DNA from: JBMNIZ01 sp050951405
Lineage (GTDB): Bacteria > Bacillota > DULZ01
Assembly (NCBI GenBank): GCA_050951405.1
Contig: JBMNIZ010000008.1
Location: 65,698 to 129,697 of the forward strand
Length of the DNA stretch: 64,000 nucleotides
Direction: 5' to 3'
Within the stretch, counting starts at the first letter, position 1. The number at the start of each line of letters is the position of its first letter. The notes under the pieces are model-generated. The model did not search any database and had not been told where the DNA came from. It was given only the letters and a program-made list of their open reading frames with translations. Below are positions 9,946 to 19,134 of the stretch, piece after piece. The translations under genes were made by a program, and so were the position numbers.

Positions 9946-9974
9946 AAGAAAAAAACCGCCCGGAAAAAGGCGGT
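9946..9974 (-). terminator. Rho-independent terminator after the ferredoxin gene
   Basis: On the minus strand an ACCGCC / GGCGGT stem encloses an 8-base loop and is followed by a run of seven T residues. It begins 6 bases after the ferredoxin stop codon. Confidence 0.8.
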
Positions 9975-9979
9975 CTCTG

Positions 9980-10360
9980 TTAACCATGAATCAAAGCCGG
10001 CAAGCACTTGGCACAAACCCACACGCTGGTCCCTTGGTAACGAACGGCGAATAAAGCCGCTTCATTTTCATCGCGATGACAGCGTGAACAATCAAGAACC
10101 AGCTCCTGCATCCGGGGCCGATTGGCCAAGTGCTCTTCCACAGCCTCTTCACTGAAGGCTTCTGCCTTCCTTTCTTCTATGGTCATGGCTCCGGTGGGGC
10201 AAACCCCAAGGCAGAAACCGGCTCCGTCGCAGAGCTCTTCTTTAATCAAACGGGCTTTGCCGTTGACGATTTCAATGGCTCCTTCGGCACAGGGGCTGAC
10301 ACAGTTGCCACAGCCATTACATAGGTTCTCATCAATTCTGATAATTTTTCTGCGAACCAT
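9980..10360 (-). CDS. 4Fe-4S ferredoxin with a C-terminal CxxC zinc-ribbon-like tail
   Basis: 126 residues, cytoplasmic. Cluster 1 is canonical (CNGCGNCVSPC, residues 14-24). Cluster 2 has the spacing CDGAGFCLGVCP, lacking the second CxxC cysteine, as often seen in this family. The C-terminal 40 residues contain CSRCH and CAKC, a probable metal-binding pair. The function is electron transfer of unknown partner. Its start lies only about 30 bases from the left end of the insertion sequence, so its original promoter has probably been displaced. Confidence 0.8.
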   Translation of the reverse strand: MVRRKIIRIDENLCNGCGNCVSPCAEGAIEIVNGKARLIKEELCDGAGFCLGVCPTGAMTIEERKAEAFSEEAVEEHLANRPRMQELVLDCSRCHRDENEAALFAVRYQGTSVWVCAKCLPALIHG

Positions 10361-10391
10361 GCTGTTTCCTCCTTTCTTTGTTTTATGTTCT

Positions 10392-10431
10392 GTTAACTTA
10401 ATAATAAAAATGAGACCTGAAACGCCTCTGG
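10392..10431 (+). repeat. Left terminal inverted repeat of the insertion sequence
   Basis: Begins GTTAACTTA, contains ATGAGACCTGAAA and ends GCCTCTGG. It matches the reverse complement of the right end over about 40 positions with a few mismatches and a 2-base length difference. A TATAATGG just inside could be a -10 box for the transposase. Confidence 0.85.
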
Positions 10432-10486
10432 TATAATGGAAATTGCCAAAAACCCATTACCTCCCAGAAAGGAGCGTTCAAGTCTC

Positions 10487-11524
10487 ATGACCATTATACC
10501 ATCAAACGTAGTATGTCCAAGGTGTTTTTCAAAAGTTCTTCACCGTTTTGGTAAGGACAAAGACGGTTTTCAAAGATATCAGTGTCAACGATGCAAACGG
10601 CAGTTTGCACCTGATAAACCATGTTCACCAAGAAAAAGAATATATCCCGATTGTCCTGTTTGTGGTAAAGCAACTTTTCTTCACCATGACTATACTTATT
10701 ACTCAAACTTCCGTTGCTGTGACAAAAAATGCAACCATTCTTTTCGAGTACCAAAACTAATAAATGTTGAGACCCCTTCTTCCGAGTTTAAGCCTGAAAC
10801 CTTTTCTTTTAAAGGTATGCGCCATCCGCTTCATATTGTTCTTCATGCACTGACTTACTACTTCTGCGGAAATTCAACAACCCGAAAAGTCGCTCAAACC
10901 TTACATATGGTTCACCAGGTTAAGGTTTCTCATGTAACTGTTTCTAAATGGATCAAGCGCTTTGCTCCTGTATTCAAGAAAATTGCTGATGACAGGCTTT
11001 TGGGGATTAATCTTTGTGATTCGGATGAATGGCATTTCGATGAAACTTATATTAAAATTGCTGGTAAAGATTATTACCTCTGGCTCGCTTTTGATGCAGA
11101 AACCAGATTAGTTCTTGACTTCAATCTTTCCCCTATGCGTGACTCGGCATCTGCCCATAGCCTTTTATCTAACTGCAGAAGAAAGTTTGGACAACCCCGG
11201 TATGCTGTCATCTCCGACAGATATTATGCCTATCTGCAGCCTGCTTCTTTGTTCTTTCCACAAGCTGAACATATACGCGTTGAAGACTTTGATGACTTAA
11301 TCAATAACAACGTTCTTGAGGCTTTTAATGGGCAATTTAAAGCTTGGTACAAACCTAAAAGAGGTTTTAATTCATTTGAATCTGCCAATAGACTTATTGC
11401 TACTTACATCTTCTTCTACAACTTCATCCGACCTCATTCCAGCCTCAATGGTCTCACGCCAGCTCAAGTCGCTGGTGTGAACTACTCGGAAAAAGAACGG
11501 CTATTCTGGCTTTTGGTAGCTTGA
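10487..11524 (+). CDS. DDE transposase with N-terminal zinc ribbons (IS6/IS240-like catalytic domain)
   Basis: About 345 residues from ATG 10487, which follows AGAAAGGAG. The N-terminus has two zinc-ribbon-like units (CPRCF...CQRCKRQF and CPVCGKATF...CCDKKC). The catalytic domain has the first Asp in DEWHFDETYIK, the second in ISDRYYAYL and the Glu in NNNVLEAFNGQFK, with a typical C-terminal IRPHSSLNGLTPAQ. The reading frame is intact, so the element may be active. I assign an IS6-like catalytic domain from motif spacing only; the exact IS family is uncertain. Confidence 0.85.
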   Translation: MTIIPSNVVCPRCFSKVLHRFGKDKDGFQRYQCQRCKRQFAPDKPCSPRKRIYPDCPVCGKATFLHHDYTYYSNFRCCDKKCNHSFRVPKLINVETPSSEFKPETFSFKGMRHPLHIVLHALTYYFCGNSTTRKVAQTLHMVHQVKVSHVTVSKWIKRFAPVFKKIADDRLLGINLCDSDEWHFDETYIKIAGKDYYLWLAFDAETRLVLDFNLSPMRDSASAHSLLSNCRRKFGQPRYAVISDRYYAYLQPASLFFPQAEHIRVEDFDDLINNNVLEAFNGQFKAWYKPKRGFNSFESANRLIATYIFFYNFIRPHSSLNGLTPAQVAGVNYSEKERLFWLLVA

Positions 11525-11678
11525 GTAATATTCAGATTTCAAGGTTCATTCCGTCCTGTACTACATCAGGACTATTTGTGCTGACCTGATTTTTTTCAAA
11601 GGCTTGCACGTATCTTTTTTTCGTGTTATCTTACACTTAGGCGTTTCCATTTGTAGGTTTTTCCCTTTTTTAAACCTA

Positions 11679-11720
11679 CCAGAGGCCTTTCAGGTCTCAT
11701 TTCTTTCATACTAAGTTAAC
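11679..11720 (-). repeat. Right terminal inverted repeat of the insertion sequence
   Basis: Begins CCAGAGGCCTTTCAGGTCTC and ends GTTAAC; inverted copy of the left repeat. The stretch from the transposase stop to this repeat (about 150 bases) has no gene. Confidence 0.85.
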
Positions 11721-11777
11721 AAAGCCTTGTTTTAAGTACAGTATAGGCTTTCTGGGGAAAAAAGAATGTTATTCAGG

Positions 11778-14700
11778 TCACATTTTCTTTTGATCTAAAT
11801 CTCTTTCCCAAGACAAAGCCTCCTCCAAAGGAGCGATTTTGGCCGCGATAATACCGGAGCTTCTTCCTTTTTTTTGCAGGCGGCCCTGAACGGCAAGTAA
11901 ATCCGGCCGCCGGCCGAAAATAAACTGCCCGTACTGATGATAAACATCCGGGAAAACCGTCACATCCGCCAGGCCTTTTTCATCCTCCAAGGAGAAAAAA
12001 ACCACGATTTTGCCGCTCCTGGTGGGAGGGCGGTGGGGTCTGACCGGCAATCCGACTATTTTAACCGAACTTCCGTCTTCCAGCTTTTTTAAACTCCGGC
12101 TGTCCACAAAACCGGCCTGCTGCAGCCTTTCCCGCCAAGGGGCCATTTCATGCTGTCCAATCTCCATCCCCAGCACCTCCAACTCTTGACGCCTCTTTTC
12201 CTCCTCACTGAAATCTTCCAGATCAGGGAGCTGCGGGCCATTCACCAAAAGGCCCTTGGAAAGGAAGGGAACTTGCCAGAGCAGCTGTTTCCGGTTGGGG
12301 TACAAAGAATCAAAAGCACCGCTCAAAATTAAATTCCGGAGCAGATGCCGGGGCACATTGACCTGCCGGCAGAATTCCCACCAGGATCGATAAGGTCTTT
12401 TCTCCAAGATCCGGGCCAGAACTTCATCGCTCATCCCCCGCACCTGCCGGAGGGAAATGCGGATGGCCCCTCCCTCCACGGTAAAACCAGCCCCGCTTTT
12501 ATTGATATCCGGAGGCAAAAAACTTATTCCCCGGCGGCGGGCCTCCACACCGAGCGTGCGGGCCCCATAATAACCCATGGGCTGGTGGCTGAGGAGAGCG
12601 GCAAAATACTCCGCCGGGTAATGGCAGGCCAGGTAGGCGGTTTTGTAAGAAGTCTCGGCAAAAGCCGCTGCGTGGGCTTCACAAAAACCATAGCTGGCAT
12701 AGCCGGCAATCTGCCTGAAAATTTCCTCCGCCAGGGACAATTCCATCCCCCTGGCCACCGCTCTGGACACAAAAAAACGGCCCAGTTCCTCCATTTCCCG
12801 CCGGGAACGGGAATGGCTCATCACTCTCCGCAGGCGGTCCGCTTCCCCGGGGGTAAAGCCGGCAATCGCCATGGCGATCTGAATGGCCTGTTCCTGAAAT
12901 AAGCACCACCCCTTTAGTCTTTTTCAGGATCGGTTCCAGGCCGGGGTGAAGATAAGTGACTTCCTCCAGTCCCTGGTGCCTGGCGAGAAATGGCTCCCAC
13001 CATATTGCCTTTGATGGGTCCCGGCCTGATCAAGGCCAGGCTGGCCACCAGGTCTTCCAGCTCTGAAGCCCCCAGCCGGCTTTGGAGGGCCCTTTGGGCG
13101 GGGCTCTCCAGCTGAAAAACCCCCATGGTCTCCCCCCGGTTGATCATGGCAAAGGTCTCTTCATCCCGGCGAGGGAATGGACTTCCTCCGTAAAAGCCGG
13201 GTCCTTTTTTTCGATAATCTTAATGGTATCTTCCACCACGGACATGGTCCGCAAAGAGAGGAGATCCAGCTTGACCAAACCCGAGCCTTTCCACCGCCTC
13301 CTTGTCGAACTGGGTCACCACCACCCCCTTGGCCGCTCTCTGCAAAGGGGTCAGCTGTGTTAACGGCAGCCGGCTGATGACCAGAGCCGCCCAAATGGGT
13401 TCCCAAGAACCTGGGCAGCCCGGCTATCTCCCGGCAGAAATGGAAAAGCTGCCGGTATTTTTCTTCCCCCAGGCGGCTTTTTTTCAATTCCGGCAACTTT
13501 TCCAGCAGTTCTCCCACGGCGTCGGCGGGAGCGCGGGGCAGGAGCTTGGCCATATAATCTATCTCCTCCTGGGGGAAAGCTAAAGCTTTTGCCAGATCCC
13601 GAACCGCCGCCCGGATCCGATAAGTGTTATAAGTACAAACTGCTGCCACATGCTCTTCCCCGTATTTTTCATAAACATAAGCAGCCACCCGGTCCCGGTA
13701 ACGGGCATCGAAATCAACGTCGATATCGGGCTTTTCCGCCCTCTCCAAGCTGAGAAACCTTTCGAATAAAAGGCCCCGGCGCCAGGCGTCCACCTGGGTT
13801 AAAAATAAACAATAGCTGACCAGAGAATCCGCCGCCGAGCCTCGACCGGCACAGCGGATGCCCCGGCTGCGGGCAAAGTTAACCAGATCCCAAACCAGGA
13901 GGAAATAATCGGCATAGCCCAGCTTGTTGATTATCTCCAATTCTTTTTCCAGTCTGGCAGCGATGGGCTCTTTTACCTGTCCATAGCGCTCTTTTGCCCC
14001 GGCATAAACCAGCCGGCGCAAAAAGCCTGCCGCTGTCTCCCCGGAGGCAGGAGAAAAGAAGGATAAAGTTTCCTGTCCAGCTGTAAGGAAACTTGACAAT
14101 CTTCCGCCAGCTTCACCGTATTCTGCAGAGCCTCCGGATAAGAGGAAAAAAGCCGGGCCATTTCCTCCGGGCTTTTCAAGTAATTTTCGTCATTCAGGCG
14201 GCGTTCCCGGTGAACTTCCTCTAAACGGGTGGAGGTCCGGATGCAGGTTAAAAGATCATGGAGGGGAAACTGTTCCGGCGCGGCATAATGGACATTGTTG
14301 GTAGCGATCAATGGGGCCCCCGTGGCTTCCGCCAATTGGGCCAGATGGCGATTCCCTTCCCGGGCGCCGGGGAGCCAGGGGTTTTCCAGCTCCAGGTAGA
14401 AATTTTTCCGCCCGAAAATGTCCTGGTAAAGCCTGGTTTTCTCCAGGGCTTCCCGGTAACGCCTTCGGAAAATAAGGGAAGGGATCTCTCCCTGCCGGCA
14501 GCCGGAAAGAGCAACGATTCCTGCCGCAAACTTTCTTAAAAGGGCAAGGGAAGTCCGGGGTCGACCCCGGGGATGATCCAGATGAGCCCGGGTGAGGAGC
14601 CGGCACAAATTGGCATAGCCGAGCTCATCCCGGGCCAGCAGCACCAGGTGATGCCCTTTTTCCAGGGTCACCTCGGCCCCCTGCAGCGGCTTGATGCCGG

Positions 14701-14869
14701 CCCGGAAGCATAGTTCATGCAGGAAAACCGCTGCCGCCATATTATCGTGATCGGTGACTGCCAGGGCGGGCATTCCATAAAGGGCCGCCCTTTCCACCAG
14801 CTCTTCCAGGCGCCCTGCTCCATCCAGAAAAGAAAAGGGAGAATGGACATGAAGATGAACAAAACTCAC
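11778..14869 (-). pseudogene. dnaE2: Error-prone DNA polymerase III alpha subunit DnaE2/ImuC, frame-disrupted
   Basis: The 3.1-kb span encodes a nearly complete DnaE2 (about 1,030 residues), the translesion polymerase of the SOS mutasome. The N-terminal PHP domain (SFVHLHVHSPFSFLDGA) and the polymerase motif PDIDVDF are intact. Reading frame is lost at about six points: a missing G in the GGGG run at 14039-14042; extra bases near 13392, 13278, 13163, 12996 and 12903. Every piece stays recognisable on both sides of each shift, so decay is recent or the indels are sequence errors. It follows imuB and a DUF6504-like gene in the same direction. Start is GTG 14869 after AGGAAGGA. Confidence 0.85.
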
Positions 14870-14880
14870 GCTAATCCTTC

Positions 14881-15123
14881 CTAATCGTATATTTTATAAA
14901 GAAACCAGGCATTCTTTTTCAGGTCCCGGTAAATTTCAAAAACGCCTTTTTGGGCCATGACCCGGTAAAAAATTTTGCTTCCTTCATTTTCCCACCAGCA
15001 ACCAGTATCTTTCCAAGCGTCTATAATTTTTTCCACCGGATAGCGGCGGCCATTCCAGCGAAAACTCGCAGGGATTCCTTCTTTTTCCTGTACCGCAAGG
15101 GGACGGTCAAGAATTCTTCCCAA
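14881..15123 (-). CDS. DUF6504-like small protein of the imuB-dnaE2 cassette
   Basis: About 80 residues from TTG 15123, preceded by AGAGGTGGGG; the open frame reaches further upstream into imuB but lacks a better start. It is basic and aromatic-rich (IPASFRWNGRRYPVEKIID, then a WW pair and a C-terminal WFLYKIYD). It resembles DUF6504 proteins, found beside ImuB/DnaE2 in actinobacteria and some Firmicutes. Role unknown; it may be an accessory of the mutasome. Start position and family assignment are both moderately certain. Confidence 0.6.
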   Translation of the reverse strand: MGRILDRPLAVQEKEGIPASFRWNGRRYPVEKIIDAWKDTGCWWENEGSKIFYRVMAQKGVFEIYRDLKKNAWFLYKIYD

Positions 15124-15166
15124 TTCCCCACCTCTTTTCCTGGAAAAAGATGTTGACGCCGTTTTT

Positions 15167-16378
15167 TCAAGAAGAAAGACGCCAGGAATCATAAAAAGCC
15201 AGCATGGCCTCCCGGCGGCTGACGCCCAAATTTTTTGCCAGCCCCAAAAGCCTGGCCGGGTAATCCTTTTGCAGCCGGGCAAGAAGCTCTTCTAGTTTCT
15301 TTTTTCTCACCCTGTCTTCCAGGGAAAAATTAAAGAAGCAAAGCTGTTCTTCTTTTATGGGGCGCAAGCCGGAAGCTTTTATTCTTATTTCCTGGGGCAG
15401 GAATCCTTTAGGCATTTTTTGCCATAAAAGTTCCAGCTGGCTGCGGATCAGTTTGACACCCCGGCGCGGTTCAGAAAAAAGCCTCTTTTGCCGGATCTCC
15501 CTTCCTTCCCCTTTTACGGCCCGCAAGGATAATTCCAAGCAGCCCAGGCTTCTTTTTTCCAAAAAAGAAGCCAATTCCTCCGCCAGCCGGTCCAGGTAAG
15601 GGGCAATACTGGCCGTCCCCTCTTCCAAGGGCAAGGACCGCTCCCAATGCTCCCGGGGAGGAAGAACCAAGCCCGGAGACTGCCTGCCCAGGCAGTATTC
15701 CCGGAAGAGATAGGCATCCTGTCCAATGTGGGCCCGGAGCCTTTCCGGGGGAATCCGGGCCCCTTCCCCCCAGGTCTTTAAGCCCAACTTTTGCAAATAT
15801 TCCCGCACACCCGCTTCCACCGTCCACAAGGTTTCCAGAGGAAGCCATTGCCTGCACTCTCCTTCCTCCTCTGCTTCCAGATGAAAAATAACCCCCTGGG
15901 GTAAGGAGATAATTCTCAGATGCTTGCGCACTTGCGGGTCCCCGGCAGCCAGGACAAGGGCCCGGGCCAGCAATTTGGAGGAAGCAAGACCGATTACGGC
16001 CCGGTAACCGAAAGAAGGAACCAGCTTTCTCAAAATGCCGGCGGCCAGGTCCACGGCTCCGGATCCGCCGCCCAGGTCTAAAAAAAACTCCTCCGGGCGA
16101 TAAGCTTCCAGGAAAGGAGTGAAACGGGAAAAAAACTCCTGCAGCCTCTCCTGCAGGGCCCCGGCCTGGTAAGCTTCCAGCTGAAAAACAAAGGCCCCGG
16201 GGCAAATCCGGCGGGAGTACGCCAGAGACATACCCGCTCTCACCCCTTCTAGCGCCGCCCTTTGCGAAAAGTCAATCACCTTTTTCCCGCAGGCCACAAT
16301 GATCCGGTCAGGCAATCCGGCTTTTTCCCCGGTTAAATATTGAACGTAAGCTCCCTGGACTAAAACGAAAGCAATCAT
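15167..16378 (-). CDS. imuB: ImuB-like Y-family polymerase homologue (mutasome subunit)
   Basis: 403 residues. It has the Y-family palm and fingers order (ACGKKVIDFSQRAALEGVRAGM, then FFLDLGGGSGAVDL, then VIGLASSKLLARALVLAAGD) but lacks the canonical acidic catalytic pair of DinB at the usual places, as in ImuB, which acts as an adaptor between the beta clamp and DnaE2. The gene starts at ATG 16378 after GGGAGTGG. Its promoter carries a perfect SOS box, so it is probably repressed by LexA. It heads the imuB-DUF6504-dnaE2 run. A catalytically active DinB-type polymerase is a less likely alternative. Confidence 0.8.
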   Translation of the reverse strand: MIAFVLVQGAYVQYLTGEKAGLPDRIIVACGKKVIDFSQRAALEGVRAGMSLAYSRRICPGAFVFQLEAYQAGALQERLQEFFSRFTPFLEAYRPEEFFLDLGGGSGAVDLAAGILRKLVPSFGYRAVIGLASSKLLARALVLAAGDPQVRKHLRIISLPQGVIFHLEAEEEGECRQWLPLETLWTVEAGVREYLQKLGLKTWGEGARIPPERLRAHIGQDAYLFREYCLGRQSPGLVLPPREHWERSLPLEEGTASIAPYLDRLAEELASFLEKRSLGCLELSLRAVKGEGREIRQKRLFSEPRRGVKLIRSQLELLWQKMPKGFLPQEIRIKASGLRPIKEEQLCFFNFSLEDRVRKKKLEELLARLQKDYPARLLGLAKNLGVSRREAMLAFYDSWRLSS

Positions 16379-16397
16379 GAAAGACCACTCCCTATTC

Positions 16398-16446
16398 GAA
16401 CACTAGTTCGTAAAATAATTATAAAGATGACCCGGGGGAATGTCAA
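16398..16446 (-). promoter_or_regulatory. SigA promoter with SOS (LexA) box upstream of imuB
   Basis: Minus strand: TTGACA (16446-16441), 16-base spacer, TATAAT (16424-16419), then the perfect dyad CGAACACTAGTTCG (16411-16398) matching the Bacillus-type SOS box CGAAC-N4-GTTCG. The operator covers the expected transcription start, 20 bases before the imuB ATG. Confidence 0.88.
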
Positions 16447-16472
16447 CAAAGCCCGGCTGGAAAAACAAAGAA

Positions 16473-16504
16473 AAAAGAGACCGGTCCTTGGGATGGTCTC
16501 TTTT
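16473..16504 (-). terminator. Rho-independent terminator after the siroheme/4Fe-4S protein gene
   Basis: A 10-bp inverted repeat (AAAAGAGACC / GGTCTCTTTT) with a 12-base loop, ending in T residues on the minus strand, 9 bases after the stop codon at 16514. It separates this gene from the imuB promoter. Confidence 0.75.
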
Positions 16505-16513
16505 CCCAGCTTT

Positions 16514-17408
16514 CTAATTATTTTCTCCCTCTCCTATCAGAAAGTCCTTCACCGGCTGGAAACCCAAACGATGAACCAGATCAGCAAAACGTTCCCCGTC
16601 TAGGGCTTTTGCTTTGAACAAACTTAAACTTCGCCGGAATATTTCCTTCACCGTATTTTCATCAACCAAGGGGGCCACGGTCTGGGCCAGCCGGGGATGG
16701 CGGCCCAATTTCCCCCCAACTAGAACCCGATATCCCAGCTGCTCGTGTCCGATCACATCCCGGGGGCAGACCCGGGCACAATCGCCGCAGTTCAAACAGA
16801 GATCAGCATGAAAAAGGGGGCCTCCTGCCTCCAGAGTAATGGCTTTTTCCTGGCAACTTTCCAGGCAGAGACGGCAATGATTGCATTTTCCCCCGGCAAG
16901 ACCGGGCCGGGCCTGGCCGATCACAGCAAAATCGACAATCTGGGGCTGGGAACAGTTATTAGGGCAACCGGCCAAAGCCACTTTAAAGCGGTGATGAAAC
17001 AAGACAGGGCCGTCAATTCCCCCGGCGATAAAACCGTCCAGATCCATCTCTTCAGCAATTTCTTTTAAAGATAAAGCTAAAGACTCTTCATCAATCAAAC
17101 TTAAAGGACATCCCCCGGCGCCGCCGCAGACCTTGAACTGACGGTACCTGGTATTTAGACCTTCGATGATCACTCCCCGATCCACCAGCGCAGCTATCCG
17201 GTCCAATTCCTCCGCCGTCAAGCTGCCGCCGGCTGTTTTGATAGATTGGCCACCGGTTAATTGCTGCCTGGCCTGGGTCAGGTCCAAACTGGTCACCAGG
17301 GATCGCCCTTGGGAAGAGACAAAATCTTCAACTTGCTTCTTGACTTTTTTTCCGCACAAAAAAGGGTACTCTTTGCAGCCGTTCTTCCGCTTCTTTTTCC
17401 CACTGCAT
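16514..17408 (-). CDS. Stand-alone siroheme sulfite/nitrite reductase-like protein with two 4Fe-4S clusters, frameshifted near the start
   Basis: About 298 residues after joining frames. The reductase part has KVCGGAGGCPLSL and AGCPNNCSQPQ, equivalent to the cysteines that bind the siroheme-linked cluster. A ferredoxin module follows (CNHCRLCLESC and CLNCGDCARVC). The best start is ATG 17408 after GAGGAGGTAGGAG, giving MQWEKEAEERLQRVPFFVRKK; the frame then breaks at a run of seven A (17345-17351), and one base fewer restores RKKVKKQVEDFV. The size suits the small assimilatory/anaerobic sulfite reductase-like group, not DsrA or DsrB. Substrate unknown. The single homopolymer shift may be a sequence error. 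Confidence 0.75.
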
Positions 17409-17540
17409 AATCTCCTACCTCCTCTCCCGGCTTGCATCATCTTACCCCAAAAAAACAAAAAAGCTATGACCCAGATCACATTCACGAGGTCAGGCAAAAG
17501 CTTCCGGAGTATTATGGCTGGAAACGCCCTGCTTTAGTTT

Positions 17541-17996
17541 TTACGCCCTTATTCCCAGCTGCGACCGCAGGTAAAGCCCCAGCGCAAAATGAATGGCCAC
17601 GGACAGGAGGAAAGTGTTCAGAAGGGACCAAAAACGGAAATCCAGCAGTTCCAAGCGAAGGGCAAGATATTGAAAAAGAACGGCGCCCGCGGCGGGAACC
17701 AAAACCAGCCACAAGCTGTCCAAAGTTGAACTCCAATGGACGAAATAGTGGGCAAAAAGAATTTCCAACGGCCACCAGGCCAGAGCAAGAAAAAGGGGCA
17801 TTCCTGCCACCGTAAAAAAATCAGGAACAAAATACCAGTAGCCTAGAACAGGTGTCATCAGGACAAGGAGCACAAGGCCCAGCAGAAAGCCGGTGACCAT
17901 GCCAAAAACATGAAAGCGCCGAATGCTCTCCTCGGGTACCAGGATTAAAAACAGCATGACAGAAGTCAAAAAAGCAGCCAGCCACAAATAAGTCAT
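17541..17996 (-). CDS. Small integral membrane protein, CBO0543-like
   Basis: 151 residues with about five hydrophobic segments (residues 1-20, 30-52, 58-82, 92-110, 120-142), so an inner membrane protein. It resembles small uncharacterised membrane proteins of Clostridia (CBO0543 type). No catalytic motif is visible. It ends about 40 bases before the siroheme protein gene region and is preceded by the terminator of the first cytochrome. Function not assigned. Confidence 0.6.
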   Translation of the reverse strand: MTYLWLAAFLTSVMLFLILVPEESIRRFHVFGMVTGFLLGLVLLVLMTPVLGYWYFVPDFFTVAGMPLFLALAWWPLEILFAHYFVHWSSTLDSLWLVLVPAAGAVLFQYLALRLELLDFRFWSLLNTFLLSVAIHFALGLYLRSQLGIRA

Positions 17997-18054
17997 TGTT
18001 TTCCCACTCCCCGTTTTTTATTAGATTGAGCCGGGACCGGGAAAATATGTATGA

Positions 18055-18084
18055 AAAACAAAAAAACCCGGTTCCAGAACCGGG
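18055..18084 (-). terminator. Rho-independent terminator after hexaheme cytochrome 1
   Basis: Stem CCCGGTTC / GAACCGGG with a 2-base centre (CA), followed on the minus strand by a long T run (TTTTTTTG). Confidence 0.85.
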
Positions 18085-18104
18085 CAGATCAAAGCAGCAT
18101 CAGA

Positions 18105-18848
18105 CTACAGGCCTTTCACAGCCATATTTTTTTCCAGGTCGTGGCAATTGATGCAGCTGTTACCAAAGTTCTCATATTCCTTTTTCAAAAGGTGCCCCTG
18201 GTGCATAATGGCACTCATCGCCAGTGGTGAACCTTCCTGGTGACAGGCTATACAATCTGCCACATCCTCAGAAGTAGCCTCCGGGTGACCCTCCAGCTTC
18301 TCCACTTCGGCCGCAATACTTGCATGGCAGTCCTTGCATCCATTGGGAGACAGATTGACGGAAGCCACTCGAATCTCTTGGAATTGAGTACCCCCTTCCT
18401 CCAGCCCGGCAGCAGGCATTTGCCCTTCCGTGGTCAGCTTGTGGCAGTGAACACAAGCTCCCTCGAAGTTGGCCACAAAGTCATTGGCATCGCCACCTTC
18501 ATAGTGGGGATCATGAATGACTTTTTCCAGGCTGATGTCGCCTTCGTCAGGATGGCAGGGAACACAATCCACAATACCGTTTTCAATTTCCACCGGAGGA
18601 TGGTTTTCCAGTTTAGCCATATCCTCCTCCAGGGATGGATGACAAGATGCGCAGCTTTCCGTGTCCGCAGAGGAAACAAAAATAAAATCTGCACCGGAGC
18701 CGACTTGTCCAGTACTGGGTGATGCCGGCTGGCCGTCAGAGCCCGGATCCTGCTGTGCCGGAGGCTGGTCTCCGTTACCGCCGCATCCTGCAAATACCAG
18801 GGCAGCCAGCAAGATGAAAGCAAAAACAAGAAACAGCTTTTTGGGCAA
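18105..18848 (-). CDS. Hexaheme c-type cytochrome lipoprotein, paralogue 1
   Basis: About 247 residues from TTG 18848, chosen because GGAGGAGGTG lies 6 bases upstream. A signal peptide ends at a lipobox-like FAGC, so the mature protein should be lipid-anchored outside the membrane. It has six CxxCH haem sites (CASCH, CVPCH, CVHCH, CKDCH, CIACH, CINCH) and six further conserved histidines (two HP motifs and two HxxH pairs), suggesting bis-His ligation. The two halves repeat the same three-haem pattern. The neighbouring gene at 19135 is a close paralogue. It probably moves electrons at the cell surface; the partner is unknown. Confidence 0.85.
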   Translation of the reverse strand: MPKKLFLVFAFILLAALVFAGCGGNGDQPPAQQDPGSDGQPASPSTGQVGSGADFIFVSSADTESCASCHPSLEEDMAKLENHPPVEIENGIVDCVPCHPDEGDISLEKVIHDPHYEGGDANDFVANFEGACVHCHKLTTEGQMPAAGLEEGGTQFQEIRVASVNLSPNGCKDCHASIAAEVEKLEGHPEATSEDVADCIACHQEGSPLAMSAIMHQGHLLKKEYENFGNSCINCHDLEKNMAVKGL

Positions 18849-18898
18849 ACTATTCACCTCCTCCAAGTCCATGTTTGTGTATAAAGCTGCACATAAGT

Positions 18899-18927
18899 AT
18901 CCTACCCTTGTTTGGGCCCCTTGTCAA
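18899..18927 (-). promoter_or_regulatory. SigA-type promoter of hexaheme cytochrome 1
   Basis: Minus strand TTGACA (18927-18922), 17-base spacer, TAGGAT (18904-18899), about 50 bases before the cytochrome start. Confidence 0.7.
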
Positions 18928-19067
18928 TGCCGGCAAGGCCCGGGAAGTTCTCCCCTAATCATGGGGAGAAGCTGTCTGAAAGCTTACCGCGGCTGATCAT
19001 GAATAATCCTCCGGCCAGTTGCAGCCAGCTGGAGGAAAGCAAAATAATAGAAAAATGCAATAAAAAG

Positions 19068-19088
19068 AACCCGATCATGGACCGGGTT
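19068..19088 (-). terminator. Rho-independent terminator after hexaheme cytochrome 2
   Basis: Stem AACCCG / CGGGTT with a 9-base loop and TTCTTTTTATT on the minus strand, about 50 bases after the stop codon. Confidence 0.7.
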
Positions 19089-19134
19089 GTGCACTGGATC
19101 ATACAAGTGTTCACTATCACAATAACGGAACCCA

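Larger units (their letters stand above)
10391..11721. mobile_element. Insertion sequence with ~40-bp terminal inverted repeats and a DDE transposase
   Basis: A 1.33-kb element bounded by long, nearly identical inverted repeats, both ending in TGTTAAC at the outer edge, enclosing one transposase gene. It is visibly more AT-rich than its surroundings. I see no 8-bp target duplication at the two junctions (TTATGTTC versus AAGCCTTG), so either the duplication has decayed, a rearrangement occurred, or the element does not make one. It separates the ferredoxin gene from dnaE2. Confidence 0.85.

Noticed and set aside
10383..11729. Target site duplication of the insertion sequence
   Set aside because: The flanking octamers differ completely, so none is reported.
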